Notes: generated by a model from the letters alone, not told the origin. A stretch of 36,256 nucleotides of DNA from Actinomycetes bacterium (GCA_025964615.1 JAOPYM010000451.1:1-36256), one strand, 5' to 3'. Positions 8,223-17,505 are shown, counted from the first letter of the stretch. Translations and numbers: made by a program.

Positions 8223-9586
8223 ACCAGACCCTGTGGAGCGCGGCCATCGTCTTGGCGCTCATCCTCATCGAAGGACTGTTCGTCGCCGCCGAGATCTCTC
8301 TCGTGTCCCTCCGGGAGAGCCAGCTCGGCAACCTCGGCGGCCGTCGCGGCGCCGCCGTGCGCCGTCTGGTCAGCGACCCCAACCGGTTCCTGGCGGTGGT
8401 GCAGATCGGTGTGACGCTGACCGCACTGCTCTCCAGCGCGTACGGCGCCATCACCCTGTCGGCGACGGCCAGGATGGCGCTCGTCCGGCACACCGGAATG
8501 CACCCGGGACTCGCTGGCTTCATCGGTGTCGTCGGTGTCACCCTGGCCATCTCCTACGTCACCCTGGTCATCGGCGAGCTCGCCCCCAAGCGGATCGGGT
8601 TGCAGCGGGCGCAGGGCATCGCGCTGATCGTGGCGCCGTTCCTGGACCGGATGGCTTCGATCTCCCGCCCGGTCATCTGGCTGCTCTCGCACTCCACCAA
8701 CCTGGTCGTACGGATGCTGGGGGGCGATCCGAACACCAGCCGGGAGGAGATCACGGCGGAGGAGGTACGGTCGCTGGTCGCCGGCAACATGCAGATCACC
8801 GCCGACGAGCGCAAGCTCATCAAGGAGGTCTTCGCCGCCGGGGAGCGCCAGCTGCGCGAGGTCCTGGTGCCGCGTACCGAGGTGGAGTTCCTGGACGCGG
8901 CCACGCCGCTGTTCAAGGCGGCGCGGCTGGCGGCGGGCAGCCCGCACTCGCGGTTCCCGGTCTACCGCGACTCGCACGACGAGGTGATCGGCTTCGTGCA
9001 CGTCCGTGACCTGCTCGACCCGGCGTACTCGGGCCGCTCGGCCCCGGTCGCGGAGGTCGTACGCCCGGTCAAGTACCTGCCCGCGAGTAAGCGGGTGCTG
9101 ACGGTCATGTCGGAGATGCGCCGCGAGGGCCATCACCTGGCGATCGTGGTGGACGAATACGGGGGTACGGCCGGCATCGTCACCCTCGAGGACCTGGTCG
9201 AGGAACTGATCGGGGACATCAGGGACGAGTACGACGTGGAGGACGCCCAGGCCCGCAGGCTGCAGGGCGGCGCCGTCGAGGTCGACGGGCTGCTCAACCT
9301 GGACGCCTTCGAGACCGAGACCGGGATCGAGCTGCCCGAGGGGCCGTACGAGACCGTCGCCGGCCACGTGGTCGCGGTGCTCGGCCACGTGCCCGACGTG
9401 GGGGAGACGGTGGACGTGCCAGGTCACCGGCTGGCGATCATCGAGATGGACGGGCGCCGGGTGGCCCGGGTGCGGGTGACGCCGGTCAGCACCCCGCCGG
9501 CGCCGGAGATCACGCCTGAGGCCGCACCCGCGCCGCCTCCCGAGGGCGAGGTGCCGGGGGACGTCACACCGGACGCGCAGACCTGA
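8219..9586 (+). CDS. CNNM/CBS-domain membrane protein (hemolysin C family)
   Basis: 455-residue protein of the DUF21/CNNM-CBS-CorC_HlyC type, linked to divalent cation (Mg/Co) transport or export. The N-terminal DUF21 domain (1-180) has hydrophobic segments at about 5-25, 60-80 and 98-120, plus the family motif VIGELAPKRIGL. Two CBS domains follow (about 205-330), including VPRTEVEFLD, SRFPVYRDSHDEVIGFVHVRDLL and DEYGGTAGIVTLEDLVEELIG (given in parts). A C-terminal CorC_HlyC domain (about 345-425) precedes a Pro-rich tail. The GTG at 8219 overlaps a short upstream ORF. It is followed by trpS after 12 bp. The 'hemolysin' label is historical and no toxin activity is implied. Confidence 0.9.
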   Translation: MNQTLWSAAIVLALILIEGLFVAAEISLVSLRESQLGNLGGRRGAAVRRLVSDPNRFLAVVQIGVTLTALLSSAYGAITLSATARMALVRHTGMHPGLAGFIGVVGVTLAISYVTLVIGELAPKRIGLQRAQGIALIVAPFLDRMASISRPVIWLLSHSTNLVVRMLGGDPNTSREEITAEEVRSLVAGNMQITADERKLIKEVFAAGERQLREVLVPRTEVEFLDAATPLFKAARLAAGSPHSRFPVYRDSHDEVIGFVHVRDLLDPAYSGRSAPVAEVVRPVKYLPASKRVLTVMSEMRREGHHLAIVVDEYGGTAGIVTLEDLVEELIGDIRDEYDVEDAQARRLQGGAVEVDGLLNLDAFETETGIELPEGPYETVAGHVVAVLGHVPDVGETVDVPGHRLAIIEMDGRRVARVRVTPVSTPPAPEITPEAAPAPPPEGEVPGDVTPDAQT

Positions 9587-9598
9587 GAGAATCGGCTG

Positions 9599-10636
9599 GT
9601 GACCATGTCGACACCGAGGGTCCTGTCCGGGATCCAGCCCACCGCTGACTCCTTCCACCTGGGCAACTACCTGGGTGCGCTCCGGCAGTGGGTGGCGTTG
9701 CAGGACGATCACGAGGCGTTCTACTGCGTCGTCGACCTGCATGCGATCACCGTCGAGCAGGCCCCGGAGCTGCTCCGCCGCCGTACCAAGCTGGCCACCG
9801 CCCAGTTGCTCGCGATGGGCGTGGACCCCGAGCGCAGCGCCCTGTTCGTGCAGAGTCACGTGCGCGAGCACAGCGAGCTGGCCTGGATCCTCAGCTGCAT
9901 CACCGGGTTCGGCGAGGCCGGCCGGATGACCCAGTTCAAGGACAAGTCCACCAAGCAGGGGTCGGCGGCGACGAGCGTCGGCCTGTTCACGTACCCGATC
10001 CTGCAGGCCGCCGACATTCTGCTCTACACACCATCACCGGGTGAGCACGCACCGCCGTTCCAGGTGCCGGTCGGCGAGGATCAGCGGCAGCACCTGGAGC
10101 TCACCAGGACCCTGGCCCAGCGGTTCAACCACCGCTACGGCGACACCTTCGTCGTGCCCGAGGCGTACATCCTGAAGAACACCGCGAAGATCACCGACCT
10201 GCAGGAGCCGACGGCCAAGATGTCCAAGTCGGCGTCCTCGCCCGCGGGCATCGTGGACGTCATGGAGGCCCCCGGCCCGCTGCGGAAGAAGTTCATGCGC
10301 GCCGTCACCGACACCGGCACCGAGATCAAGGCGGACCTGGAGGGCAAGCCAGGGATCACCAACCTGCTCGCCATCATGGCGGCGCTGGACCACTCGAACG
10401 TGCCGGAGCTGGAGCAGCGCTACGCGGGGCAGGGTTACGGGCAGCTCAAGAAGGACCTCGCCGAGCTCGTCATGGACACGTTCACGCCGATCAGGGAGCG
10501 TACCGAGGCGCTGCTCGCCGACGACAGGCAGCTTGAGGCGATCCTCGCCCAGGGCGCCGGTAAGGCACGCGGGGTGGCCGCGCAGACCATGGAGGTCGTG
10601 CGCGATCGGGTGGGGTTCCTTGGACGTGCCGGCTGA
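9599..10636 (+). CDS. trpS: tryptophanyl-tRNA synthetase
   Basis: 345-residue class I aminoacyl-tRNA synthetase that charges tRNA(Trp). The HIGH-type motif is SFHLGNYLG (residues 18-26), and KMSKS is intact at 207-211. [14 protein letters not shown], which lines the active site, is at about 157-170. Between DILLY and VPVGEDQ there is an unusual segment [12 protein letters not shown] (144-155), about eight residues longer than I expect for this turn. The GTG at 9599 is 6 bases after a GAGAAT -10-like sequence (9587-9592), consistent with a leaderless start; an ATG at 9605 is the alternative. The next gene begins inside its 3' end. From memory, M. tuberculosis has trpS next to a YihY-family gene (Rv3336c/Rv3335c), as here. 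Confidence 0.96.
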   Translation: MTMSTPRVLSGIQPTADSFHLGNYLGALRQWVALQDDHEAFYCVVDLHAITVEQAPELLRRRTKLATAQLLAMGVDPERSALFVQSHVREHSELAWILSCITGFGEAGRMTQFKDKSTKQGSAATSVGLFTYPILQAADILLYTPSPGEHAPPFQVPVGEDQRQHLELTRTLAQRFNHRYGDTFVVPEAYILKNTAKITDLQEPTAKMSKSASSPAGIVDVMEAPGPLRKKFMRAVTDTGTEIKADLEGKPGITNLLAIMAALDHSNVPELEQRYAGQGYGQLKKDLAELVMDTFTPIRERTEALLADDRQLEAILAQGAGKARGVAAQTMEVVRDRVGFLGRAG

Positions 10637-11219
10637 CCTGCAGTACACCGCAGCCCGATCAGGCGGGTCCTGGGAACTCCCCGGGCCCGACGTCCGCACG
10701 ATCGGGGTGGCCATCCCGATCCCCGACCCGTACGGCCCGGAGCTGAGGCGCTGGCGCGAGTCCTTCGGGGATCCGCAGGCCCGGTCGATACCGACGCACA
10801 TCACGCTGCTGCCGCCCACGCCGGTGGGGGCCGCCGAGCTGGCGGCGCTCGAGGAGCACCTCACTGGGGTGGCCGAGGGCGGTGAGCCCTTTCTGATCCG
10901 GCTGCGCGGCACGGGAACCTTCCGCCCGGTCTCGCCAGTGGTGTTCGTCGCGGTGGCCGAGGGCATCGGCGCCTGCGAGCAGGTCCAGGGCAAGGTACGG
11001 ACCGGCCCCCTGCACAGGGAACTGCAGTACCCGTACCATCCGCACGTGACCGTCGCCCACCACCTCGACGAGGCCCATCTCGACCGCGCCTACCGGGAGC
11101 TCGCCGGTTATGAGGCGCGCTTTGCCACGTGGGGGTTCTCGCTGTACGAACACGGTGACGACGGAGTGTGGCGGCCTCGCCGCGACTTCGCTTTCGGGGG
11201 TACGGTCCGCGGGTGGTGA
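10626..11219 (+). CDS. 2'-5' RNA ligase family protein (LigT-like 2H phosphoesterase)
   Basis: 197-residue member of the 2H phosphoesterase superfamily, which acts on 2',5' or cyclic phosphodiester bonds of RNA or nucleotides. Both signature H-x-T/S motifs are visible: THITLLPP (about residue 59) and HPHVTVAHH (about residue 139), as expected for a two-lobed active site. The length is typical. The start is a GTG at 10626 or a TTG at 10620; GGGTGGGG (10608-10615) lies 10 and 4 bases upstream respectively. Either way it overlaps the trpS stop, and its own stop overlaps the next gene's GTG, so the three genes are tightly coupled. The substrate cannot be predicted. Confidence 0.85.
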   Translation: MPADLQYTAARSGGSWELPGPDVRTIGVAIPIPDPYGPELRRWRESFGDPQARSIPTHITLLPPTPVGAAELAALEEHLTGVAEGGEPFLIRLRGTGTFRPVSPVVFVAVAEGIGACEQVQGKVRTGPLHRELQYPYHPHVTVAHHLDEAHLDRAYRELAGYEARFATWGFSLYEHGDDGVWRPRRDFAFGGTVRGW

Positions 11220-12133
11220 AAGTGATCGACTCGGTGATGCGCCGGTACGAGTCGGAGCACGAACGCGTTCTCGGGGTGCTGCGGACGGCGCGGCGGCGGT
11301 GGAGCTGGTTCGATCATCTGGCAGTCGCGCACGAGCGCTACCAGGAGCGGCGCGGCGACCGGATGGCGGCGGCGCTGACCTTCTTCGGGTTCCTGTCCTT
11401 CTTTCCGCTGGTGGCCCTCGCGTACGCGGCGCTCGGGTACGCCGTGTGGTTCAGCGACCAGGCCAGGCAGTCGCTGATCGACGCGATCAATTCGTGGCTG
11501 CCCGGTGTGTCCGAGGAGCTGCAGGTGGACCGGATCGCGCAGGCCCGCGTCGGCGCCGGGGCCATCGGCCTGGTCGGACTGCTGTTCGGCGGGCTCGGCT
11601 GGGCCTCGAACCTGCGCGCCTCGCTCCGTGAGATGTGGCTGAACGACCCGAAGGGAGGGAACTTCTTCCTCAAGAAGCTGGGCGACGTCGGGCTGCTGCT
11701 CTTCCTCGGCTCGGTGCTGATCCTGTCGGTCGGCGCCTCGACGCTGGCCGCGGCGGCGTCGAGCCGGGTGCTGTCCGCGCTGGGCCTGTCCGGCGTGCCG
11801 GGGGCGGACCTGGGGCTGCGGCTGCTTTCGGTGCTGGTGGCGATGGCCTTCGACACATGCATCTTCCTGGTGCTGTTCGCCCGGCTGTCCGGTACCAAGG
11901 CGCGCTGGCGGTCCCTGCTGGGCGGCGCGGTGCTCGGCGCCTTCGGCCTCGAGGTGCTCAAGCAGACGGCGACCTACCTGATCCGGCACACCACGTCCAA
12001 CCCGGTGTACGCCTCGTTCGCCGTCCTCGTGGGGGTGCTGATCTGGATGAACCTGGTCTCCCGGTTCCTGTTCTTCACCGCCGCCTGGACCGCCACCCGC
12101 GCGGCCGTCCGCACCGCCGACGCGGAGACCTGA
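11216..12133 (+). CDS. YihY/BrkB family inner membrane protein
   Basis: 305-residue polytopic membrane protein of the YihY/virulence factor BrkB family, historically mislabelled RNase BN; its molecular role is unsettled. Family features are RMAAALTFFGFLSFFPLVAL near the N terminus, GLGWASNLRASLREMW in the middle, and a C-terminal YASFAVLVGVLIWMNLVSRF. About six hydrophobic helices alternate with short loops, and the first 45 residues are charged and cytosolic. The GTG at 11216 overlaps the preceding stop (GTGA). An in-frame GTG at 11213 is equally possible. It ends 3 bp from the convergent carboxypeptidase gene, leaving no room for a terminator between them. Confidence 0.9.
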   Translation: MKVIDSVMRRYESEHERVLGVLRTARRRWSWFDHLAVAHERYQERRGDRMAAALTFFGFLSFFPLVALAYAALGYAVWFSDQARQSLIDAINSWLPGVSEELQVDRIAQARVGAGAIGLVGLLFGGLGWASNLRASLREMWLNDPKGGNFFLKKLGDVGLLLFLGSVLILSVGASTLAAAASSRVLSALGLSGVPGADLGLRLLSVLVAMAFDTCIFLVLFARLSGTKARWRSLLGGAVLGAFGLEVLKQTATYLIRHTTSNPVYASFAVLVGVLIWMNLVSRFLFFTAAWTATRAAVRTADAET

Positions 12134-12136
12134 CGG

Positions 12137-13519
12137 CTATTTCCGGTTGGGTTGCTCCCAGGGCGGCAGGTCCCCCGGAGCCGCCGGCCCGGGATCCGGC
12201 GCACCGGACGACTCCGGTGCACTGAAGGGCTCCGGAGCGCCGAACGGCTCGAAGCGGACGAGCGGTGGGTCGCCGGGGAGCGCCTCCGGCGTGAACGGGC
12301 CGGGATCGGCCGGGGGCGGGGGTGAGGTCACCGTGACGGGCGGCGGCGGGCCGTCCACGGCGGGCGTACGGCGCCGCCGTACCAGGAACAGGATGCCCGC
12401 GAGGAGGATCACGCCGCCCCCGGCGCCGGCCGCCATCACCATCATGCTCGTGCCCGGCTTGGCGGCGGCCGATCTGCCTGCGCCGGCACCGGCCGAGCCG
12501 GGGGAGGCCGGCGCGGTGGCCTGGTGGGTGCCCACCGCGTCCACCAGGGTGCCCACCGGCTTCACCTTGCCGTCCGCCGCGAACCCCCAGTCGAGCAGCT
12601 TGACGGCGCTCTCCCAGAGCACCTCGCCATGCATGAGCGAGATGACGATGGTGTGCCCGTTGCGCCTGGCGGCGCCCACGAAGGTCTGCCCGGCGTGCAC
12701 GGTGTAGCCGTTCTTGCCGCCGATCATTCCTCGGTAGGCGTACGGCTCGCCGGGCAGCAGCCTGTCGTGGGAGTAGATCGGCTCGGTGGTGGTGGTCGTG
12801 GAACTCTTCTTCTGGCCCTTCTTGGGGGCCGGGACCGGGATCGGGAACTTCGCGTTGACCGTCGAGATGTAGTCCTTGAAGTCGGGCAGCTTCAGCCCCT
12901 GCTTCAGGAACAGCGCCAGGTCGTACGCGGAGGTGTGCTGGGTGTGCAGATTCAGGCCCAGGTCCACGTCCAGGCCGTTCGGTGAGGCCGCCAGGGTGTC
13001 GTCCGCCTGCAGCCTCCTGGCCTCGGCGTTCATGGCGTCCAGGGTGGCCTTGAGCCCGTTCCCGGTGGACGCCACGGCCAGTGCCGCGTCGTTGGCCGAC
13101 ATCAGCAGCATCGCCTTGAACAGGTCGTCGGCGCGGTATTTCAGCTTCGGCGTCATCCCGACCTTGGTGCCCTCCACGTCGCAGGTCTGCTGCGACGGCT
13201 GGATCAGGTCGCTCCGGTTCAGCTTGGGGATCAGCGTGATCGAGGTGAGGGTCTTGAGCGCGCTGGCGGGAAGGTACTGGCCGTGCGGGTCCTTGGCAGC
13301 GAGTACCTGGCCGGTGTCGACGTCGGCGATGATCCACGAAGAGGCGTCGATCTTCGGTGCGGCGGGGACTCCGGGCGTCGTGACCTCGATCACGCCGTGG
13401 CCTGCCAGCAGTGACCCGCCGACCGGCTCCGGGACCACCACCGCCCCGGCAGGGCAGGCCAAGGAGGCTGCGATCAGCGGCACGGTCAGCGCGGCGGACA
13501 CTCGGCGTACGGTTCGCAT
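12137..13519 (-). CDS. membrane-anchored D-alanyl-D-alanine carboxypeptidase
   Basis: 460-residue penicillin-binding-protein type serine peptidase (S11, DacB-like) that trims the terminal D-Ala from peptidoglycan stem peptides outside the membrane. It has an N-terminal signal peptide (1-26), catalytic S-x-x-K as SALK (Ser86, Lys89) and S-x-N as SAN (141-143). The third motif reads KNG (269-271) in GGKNGYT instead of KTG. A Ser/Thr/Lys-rich insert lies at about 232-246. A membrane helix (about 359-380) followed by RRRR anchors it, leaving a Pro-rich cytosolic tail of about 75 residues. The ATG at 13519 abuts a 13-bp palindrome and has no ribosome site. From memory, Rv3330 (dacB1) lies in the equivalent M. 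tuberculosis region. Confidence 0.9.
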   Translation of the reverse strand: MRTVRRVSAALTVPLIAASLACPAGAVVVPEPVGGSLLAGHGVIEVTTPGVPAAPKIDASSWIIADVDTGQVLAAKDPHGQYLPASALKTLTSITLIPKLNRSDLIQPSQQTCDVEGTKVGMTPKLKYRADDLFKAMLLMSANDAALAVASTGNGLKATLDAMNAEARRLQADDTLAASPNGLDVDLGLNLHTQHTSAYDLALFLKQGLKLPDFKDYISTVNAKFPIPVPAPKKGQKKSSTTTTTEPIYSHDRLLPGEPYAYRGMIGGKNGYTVHAGQTFVGAARRNGHTIVISLMHGEVLWESAVKLLDWGFAADGKVKPVGTLVDAVGTHQATAPASPGSAGAGAGRSAAAKPGTSMMVMAAGAGGGVILLAGILFLVRRRRTPAVDGPPPPVTVTSPPPPADPGPFTPEALPGDPPLVRFEPFGAPEPFSAPESSGAPDPGPAAPGDLPPWEQPNRK

Positions 13520-13532
13520 GATTTCAGAAATC
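13520..13532. promoter_or_regulatory. 13-bp palindrome touching the carboxypeptidase start
   Basis: GATTTCAGAAATC is a perfect 6-bp inverted repeat around one central base and directly abuts the ATG of the carboxypeptidase (minus strand). It occupies the place of a ribosome site. It is AT-rich for this genome and may be an operator or a small mRNA hairpin; the assignment is speculative. Confidence 0.35.
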
Positions 13533-13740
13533 GTAGGGGACTCTCCAGGTGAAGCCCACTAGGCCGGGCTGCGAGTTCGGTGAGAGCGGCCACGTCCGGC
13601 CGTCCCGGGCGCGCGTCGGGACGGCCCGCCCGGGCAATGACTCATGCGGTATGCGGCTGCATGATGGCAACAGGGTGTACTGGCCGAATTGCGTCACGTG
13701 CGCAGCATCGACCTGCAAGGATTCAGACTGGAGGTTTCTC

Positions 13741-14904
13741 GTGGCCATTGCGTTCAATGCGTCGCGCGGGGCGACGCTGGGTATCGAATGGGAACTACAG
13801 CTCATCGACGCCGAAACCAAGCACCTGAGGCAGGATGCCCGCGAGGTGCTGGCTGCGCTGCCCGGGCTCAGCCAGCAGGGTTTCTCGAAGCTCCGTCATG
13901 AACTGATGGAGTCGACTATCGAGGTCGTCACCGACGTGTGTCACACCGTGGGTCAGGCCAAGGCCGATCTGGCGCACAGCGTCGTCGAGCTGCAGAGGGT
14001 GGCGGCGGACCGCGGCATAGTCCTGGCCTGCGCGGGGACCCACCCGATCAGTGACTGGCGGGACGCGGTGATGGCACCCGTACAGCGCTACGCGGAACTG
14101 GTCGAGCAGATGCAGTGGCTGGCACGCCGGATCCAGACCTTCGGCGTGCACGTGCACGTGGGCATCACCGATCGGGAGAAGGCGATCCCGATCGTCAACG
14201 CGCTGTCGGCATACCTGCCGCACTTCCTCGCCCTGACCGCGTCCAGCCCATACTGGAGCGGCCACGACACCGGGCTGGCCTCCAGCCGCTCCATCGTCTT
14301 CGGCTCGCTGCCCACCGCGGGGCCGCCGCACTCGCTCAAGGACTGGGCCGAGTTCGAGGCATATATGGCGACTCTGCTGCGGGCCGGGACGATCCGGAGT
14401 ATCAAGGAGGTCTGGTGGGACATCCGCCCGCACCCGGACTTCGGCACGGTCGAGATCCGGATGTTCGACGGCATTCCCACCCTGCGTGAGGTCGGCATGG
14501 CAGCCGCGCTGTGCCAGAGTCTGGTCACGCTGTTCGAGCAGCAGTTGGATCGGGGGTATACGCTGCCGAGACCTGCCGCTTGGTGCGTAAGAGACAACAA
14601 ATGGCGCGCGACCAGGTATGGTCTCGACGCAGTCGTCATCACAGACGACACGGGCAACACCGCGCCGCTGCGCGATGATCTTTATGAACTGATCCGGGAG
14701 CTCGAACCCGTCGCTGATCGTCTCGGCTGTGCGGAAGAGCTGAAGGTGGCCAGTGACGTCCTTGACCAGGGCGCCTCATATGAACGCCAGCGCGCTATCC
14801 GCGCGGAGGGCGGAACGCTCGAAAACGTGGTCTCCGCGTCCATCCTGGAGTTCCGCGAGGACCGATTCGTCAGCCCGTGGGAGGTGACCCGTGCCGGGAC
14901 CTGA
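13741..14904 (+). CDS. GCS2-family carboxylate-amine ligase (glutamate-cysteine ligase-like)
   Basis: 387-residue ATP-grasp-like protein of the glutamate-cysteine ligase 2 family (YbdK/EgtA-like), which joins an amino acid carboxylate to an amine, classically glutamate to cysteine. Family motifs are LGIEWELQLID near the N terminus (Glu residues for metal/ATP), HVHVGITDREKAI (His pair), WWDIRPHPDFGTVEIRMFD and VWWDIRP. The frame is open from 13549, but homology starts at AFNASRGATLGIEWE. The GTG at 13741 has GGAGG (13730-13734) at a 6-base spacing, which settles the start. The 3' end overlaps the M20 gene by 14 bp. The true substrate is not resolved; weak carboxylate-amine ligase activity is known for YbdK. 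Confidence 0.87.
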   Translation: MAIAFNASRGATLGIEWELQLIDAETKHLRQDAREVLAALPGLSQQGFSKLRHELMESTIEVVTDVCHTVGQAKADLAHSVVELQRVAADRGIVLACAGTHPISDWRDAVMAPVQRYAELVEQMQWLARRIQTFGVHVHVGITDREKAIPIVNALSAYLPHFLALTASSPYWSGHDTGLASSRSIVFGSLPTAGPPHSLKDWAEFEAYMATLLRAGTIRSIKEVWWDIRPHPDFGTVEIRMFDGIPTLREVGMAAALCQSLVTLFEQQLDRGYTLPRPAAWCVRDNKWRATRYGLDAVVITDDTGNTAPLRDDLYELIRELEPVADRLGCAEELKVASDVLDQGASYERQRAIRAEGGTLENVVSASILEFREDRFVSPWEVTRAGT

Positions 14905-16252
14905 ACCAGCGGGTGAGGAGGCGCCCGATGAGGGCGCCGTCATGCCGAAGGGGGCAGACATGACGTACACCGGGCCCGGAGTGATGCCGGGATTTGAGGA
15001 CAGGCTTCCGCATGCCCGCGATGGCGCCGCCCTGCAGATGCAGCTGGACGCCTTCCTCGGAGCACATGAGGAGGGCCTGATCGGGTTCCGCCGCGATCTC
15101 CACATGCATCCCGAGCTCGGTTTCGCCGAGTACCGGACCACGGGCCGCATCGTCGAACGCCTGGAGGCCGCAGGGCTGAAGCCGGTCGTGCTGCCCAAGG
15201 GCACCGGGGTGATCTGCGACATCGGCCCGTCAGACGGGCCGACCGTGGCCCTGCGCGCCGACATCGACGCCCTGCCGCTCCTCGACGAGAAGCCCGACGT
15301 GCCGTACCGCTCCACGGTCGAGGGTGTCTGCCACGCGTGCGGTCACGACGTGCACACCACCGTCATGCTCGGCGCCGGGCTGTTCCTGGCCGGGCAGGCC
15401 GAGGCGGGGCTGCTGCCGGGCCGGGTACGGCTCATCTTCCAGCCCGCCGAGGAGACGCCGGGCGGGGCACTCGACGTCATCGCCGCCGGTGGCCTCGCCG
15501 GGGTGGACCGGATCTTCGCGGTGCACTGCGACCCCCGCGTGGAGGTGGGCGGTCTCGGCCTTCGGGTCGGCCCGATCACGGCCGCCTGCGACAAGGTCTT
15601 CGTCAAGGTCACCGGGCCCGGCGGGCACACCGCCCGGCCGCATCTGACGGCCGATCTGGTGTACGCGCTGGCCAAGATCGTGACTGAGCTCCCGGCGGCC
15701 CTGTCGCGGCGGGTCGACCCCCGTTCCAGCCTGTCCCTCGTGTGGGGCCGGATCGCCGCGGGCTCGGTGGCCAACGCGATCCCCGACGACGGCATCGCCG
15801 AGGGCACCGTCCGCTGCCTGGACGACGAGGCCTGGCACCGGGCGCCGGACATGATGAAGTCCCTGCTCCAGTCCGTGGCCAGCGCCTACGACGTGGAGGC
15901 CTCCCTGGAGTACGTCCGGGGGGTCGCACCGACCATCAACGACGCCACCAGCGTGCAGATGTTCCGGGACGCGGCGGGTCAGGTGCTGGGCGAGGACGCC
16001 GTGGTGCCCACTCCGCAGAGCCTCGGCGGTGACGACTTCGGGTGGTACCTGGAGAGCGTCCCCGGGGCGTACGCGCGGCTCGGCGTCCGGCCGCCCGGCG
16101 CAGGCGACTACGACATCCACCAGGGCGACTTCGACGTCGACGAGCGGTGCATCGCGTTCGGTGTACGGATCATGGCTGCGACCGCGCTGACGGCCCTGTG
16201 GGAGGGCCGCAGGCCGACCGGTGACGAGGCCGTCGACGCCGCCCTGATCTGA
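14891..16252 (+). CDS. M20 family amidohydrolase/peptidase
   Basis: 453-residue zinc-dependent hydrolase of the M20/M40 type, related to N-acyl-amino-acid amidohydrolases and hippurate hydrolases. Motifs: LHMHPELGFAEY (start of catalytic domain), ALRADIDALP, CHACGHDVHTT (metal-binding Cys/His), FQPAEETPGGA (catalytic Glu), the dimerisation-domain GPGGHTARPHLTADLV and the C-terminal SLGGDDFGWYLE. GGGAGG (14879-14884) stands 6 bases before the GTG at 14891, so the first 30 or so residues, although poorly conserved in appearance, are probably translated. It follows the carboxylate-amine ligase with a 14-bp overlap; together they suggest making and breaking an amide of one compound, which is inference. 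AmiA1/AmiB1 of M. tuberculosis are likely relatives. Confidence 0.9.
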   Translation: MPGPEPAGEEAPDEGAVMPKGADMTYTGPGVMPGFEDRLPHARDGAALQMQLDAFLGAHEEGLIGFRRDLHMHPELGFAEYRTTGRIVERLEAAGLKPVVLPKGTGVICDIGPSDGPTVALRADIDALPLLDEKPDVPYRSTVEGVCHACGHDVHTTVMLGAGLFLAGQAEAGLLPGRVRLIFQPAEETPGGALDVIAAGGLAGVDRIFAVHCDPRVEVGGLGLRVGPITAACDKVFVKVTGPGGHTARPHLTADLVYALAKIVTELPAALSRRVDPRSSLSLVWGRIAAGSVANAIPDDGIAEGTVRCLDDEAWHRAPDMMKSLLQSVASAYDVEASLEYVRGVAPTINDATSVQMFRDAAGQVLGEDAVVPTPQSLGGDDFGWYLESVPGAYARLGVRPPGAGDYDIHQGDFDVDERCIAFGVRIMAATALTALWEGRRPTGDEAVDAALI

Positions 16253-16254
16253 CG

Positions 16255-16271
16255 GAGGCCCGGCCGGCCTC
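16255..16271. terminator. short GC palindrome between convergent genes
   Basis: GAGGCC and GGCCTC pair around a 5-base loop between the M20 gene (stop at 16252) and the convergent permease (stop codon at 16272-16270). It could terminate both transcripts. There is no T tract, so confidence is low. Confidence 0.3.
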
Positions 16272-17505
16272 AGGCCTTCACGTACGGGATGCCCTCGGCG
16301 GCGGGCGCGCGGACGTGGCCGACGAGGCCGGCCACCGCGAAGATGGTGGCGAGGTAGGGCGTCATGGACAGGAATGCCGTCGGCACCGGGGTGTTCAGCG
16401 GCTGCAACGAGATCGAGATGCCCTGCGCGAAGCCGAACAGCAGCGCGGCCGACAGCGAGCCCAGCGGGGACCAGCGGCCGAAGATCAGCGCCGCCAGGGC
16501 GATGAAACCCTGCCCGGCCGCCATGTCCTTGCCGAACGGTGCCCCCGATCCGAGGGTCATCCAGACGCCGCCGAGCCCGGAGATCAGGCCGGCCATGATG
16601 ACGTTGCGATAGCGGGTCGCGAGCACCCGGATGCCGACCGTCTCCGCCGCCGTCGGATGCTCGCCGACCGCCCGGGTCCGCAGCCCCCACCGGGTGTGGA
16701 AAAGACCGATCTGGACCGCCGCGATGAGCAGCACGGCCAGGTAGAAGATGATGTTCTGGTCGAACAGCACCGGGCCGACGACCGGGAGCGAGGCGAGGCC
16801 GGGAATCCGGATGTCGGCGAACGTGAGGGCCTTGTTGCGGTGGTTGGGGTCGGCCTGCAGCAACCGCTCGTACAGGAACCCCGTCAGCCCGGCGGCGAAC
16901 ACGTTGAGGACCACGCCGAGCACCACCTGCCCGACCAGATAGCGGTTGGCGAACACCGCGAGCAGTGCGCCGAGCAGGGCCCCGGCCAGGCACCCGGCGA
17001 TCAGCCCCGCCCACAGGCTGCCGCTGACCGAGCCGACGTACGCGGACGCGCAGGCCCCGACCAGGAACTGGCCCTCGATCGCCACGTTGATGATCCCGGA
17101 CCGCTCGCAGAGCAGACCGCAGAGCGAGCCGAGCACCAGCGGTACGGCGGCCAGCAGGGTCGCGTTCAGCAGGCCGGTGAAGGCCAGGCTCTGCCCGGCC
17201 GTACCCCACGTCAGGAAGGCCGCGACCAGGCAGGCCAGGAACCCGGCGATCGCCCAGGTCTGCAGGGCCGGACGAGCCAGCCGGAGCACCCCGAAGGTCA
17301 CACAGAGCGCACCCAGGCCGATGGCGGCCGGCCCGGCGGGGACCGTCAGGTCCGGCAGGTGGATGCTGCTCTTGCCCAGATAGTCGAAGCCGAACGCGGC
17401 CTTGGCGCCGTGCCCGGTCCGGCTGCCGAGACCGAACGCGACGATCGCGAACAGCCCGATGACGATCATCGAGCCTGCGGCCAGGTGCCGTCTCAACCGT
17501 TCCAT
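16270..17505 (-). CDS. nucleoside-type ABC transporter permease 2
   Basis: 411-residue inner-membrane permease of the BPD_transp_2 (branched-chain amino acid/ribose/nucleoside) family. About ten hydrophobic helices are visible. The cytosolic coupling region contains CERSGIINVAIEGQFLVGA and RAVGEHPTAAETVGIRV, and GLISGLGGVWMTLGSG follows. These are hallmarks of permeases paired with BMP/PnrA lipoproteins. The ATG at 17505 overlaps the end of the first permease by 13 bp, and this is the last gene of the four-gene minus-strand operon. Nucleoside specificity is inferred from the lipoprotein and the divergent cdd-deoA-add operon. Confidence 0.92.
   Translation of the reverse strand: MERLRRHLAAGSMIVIGLFAIVAFGLGSRTGHGAKAAFGFDYLGKSSIHLPDLTVPAGPAAIGLGALCVTFGVLRLARPALQTWAIAGFLACLVAAFLTWGTAGQSLAFTGLLNATLLAAVPLVLGSLCGLLCERSGIINVAIEGQFLVGACASAYVGSVSGSLWAGLIAGCLAGALLGALLAVFANRYLVGQVVLGVVLNVFAAGLTGFLYERLLQADPNHRNKALTFADIRIPGLASLPVVGPVLFDQNIIFYLAVLLIAAVQIGLFHTRWGLRTRAVGEHPTAAETVGIRVLATRYRNVIMAGLISGLGGVWMTLGSGAPFGKDMAAGQGFIALAALIFGRWSPLGSLSAALLFGFAQGISISLQPLNTPVPTAFLSMTPYLATIFAVAGLVGHVRAPAAEGIPYVKA

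Noticed and set aside
8219-9586. A true hemolysin/toxin gene
   Set aside because: Domain order is DUF21-CBS-CorC_HlyC, a cation-transport-related membrane family; the hemolysin name is historical.
13549-13740. N-terminal extension of the carboxylate-amine ligase
   Set aside because: GTG 13741 has a good GGAGG at 6 bases and directly precedes the conserved LGIEWE motif; the upstream 64 codons look non-coding.
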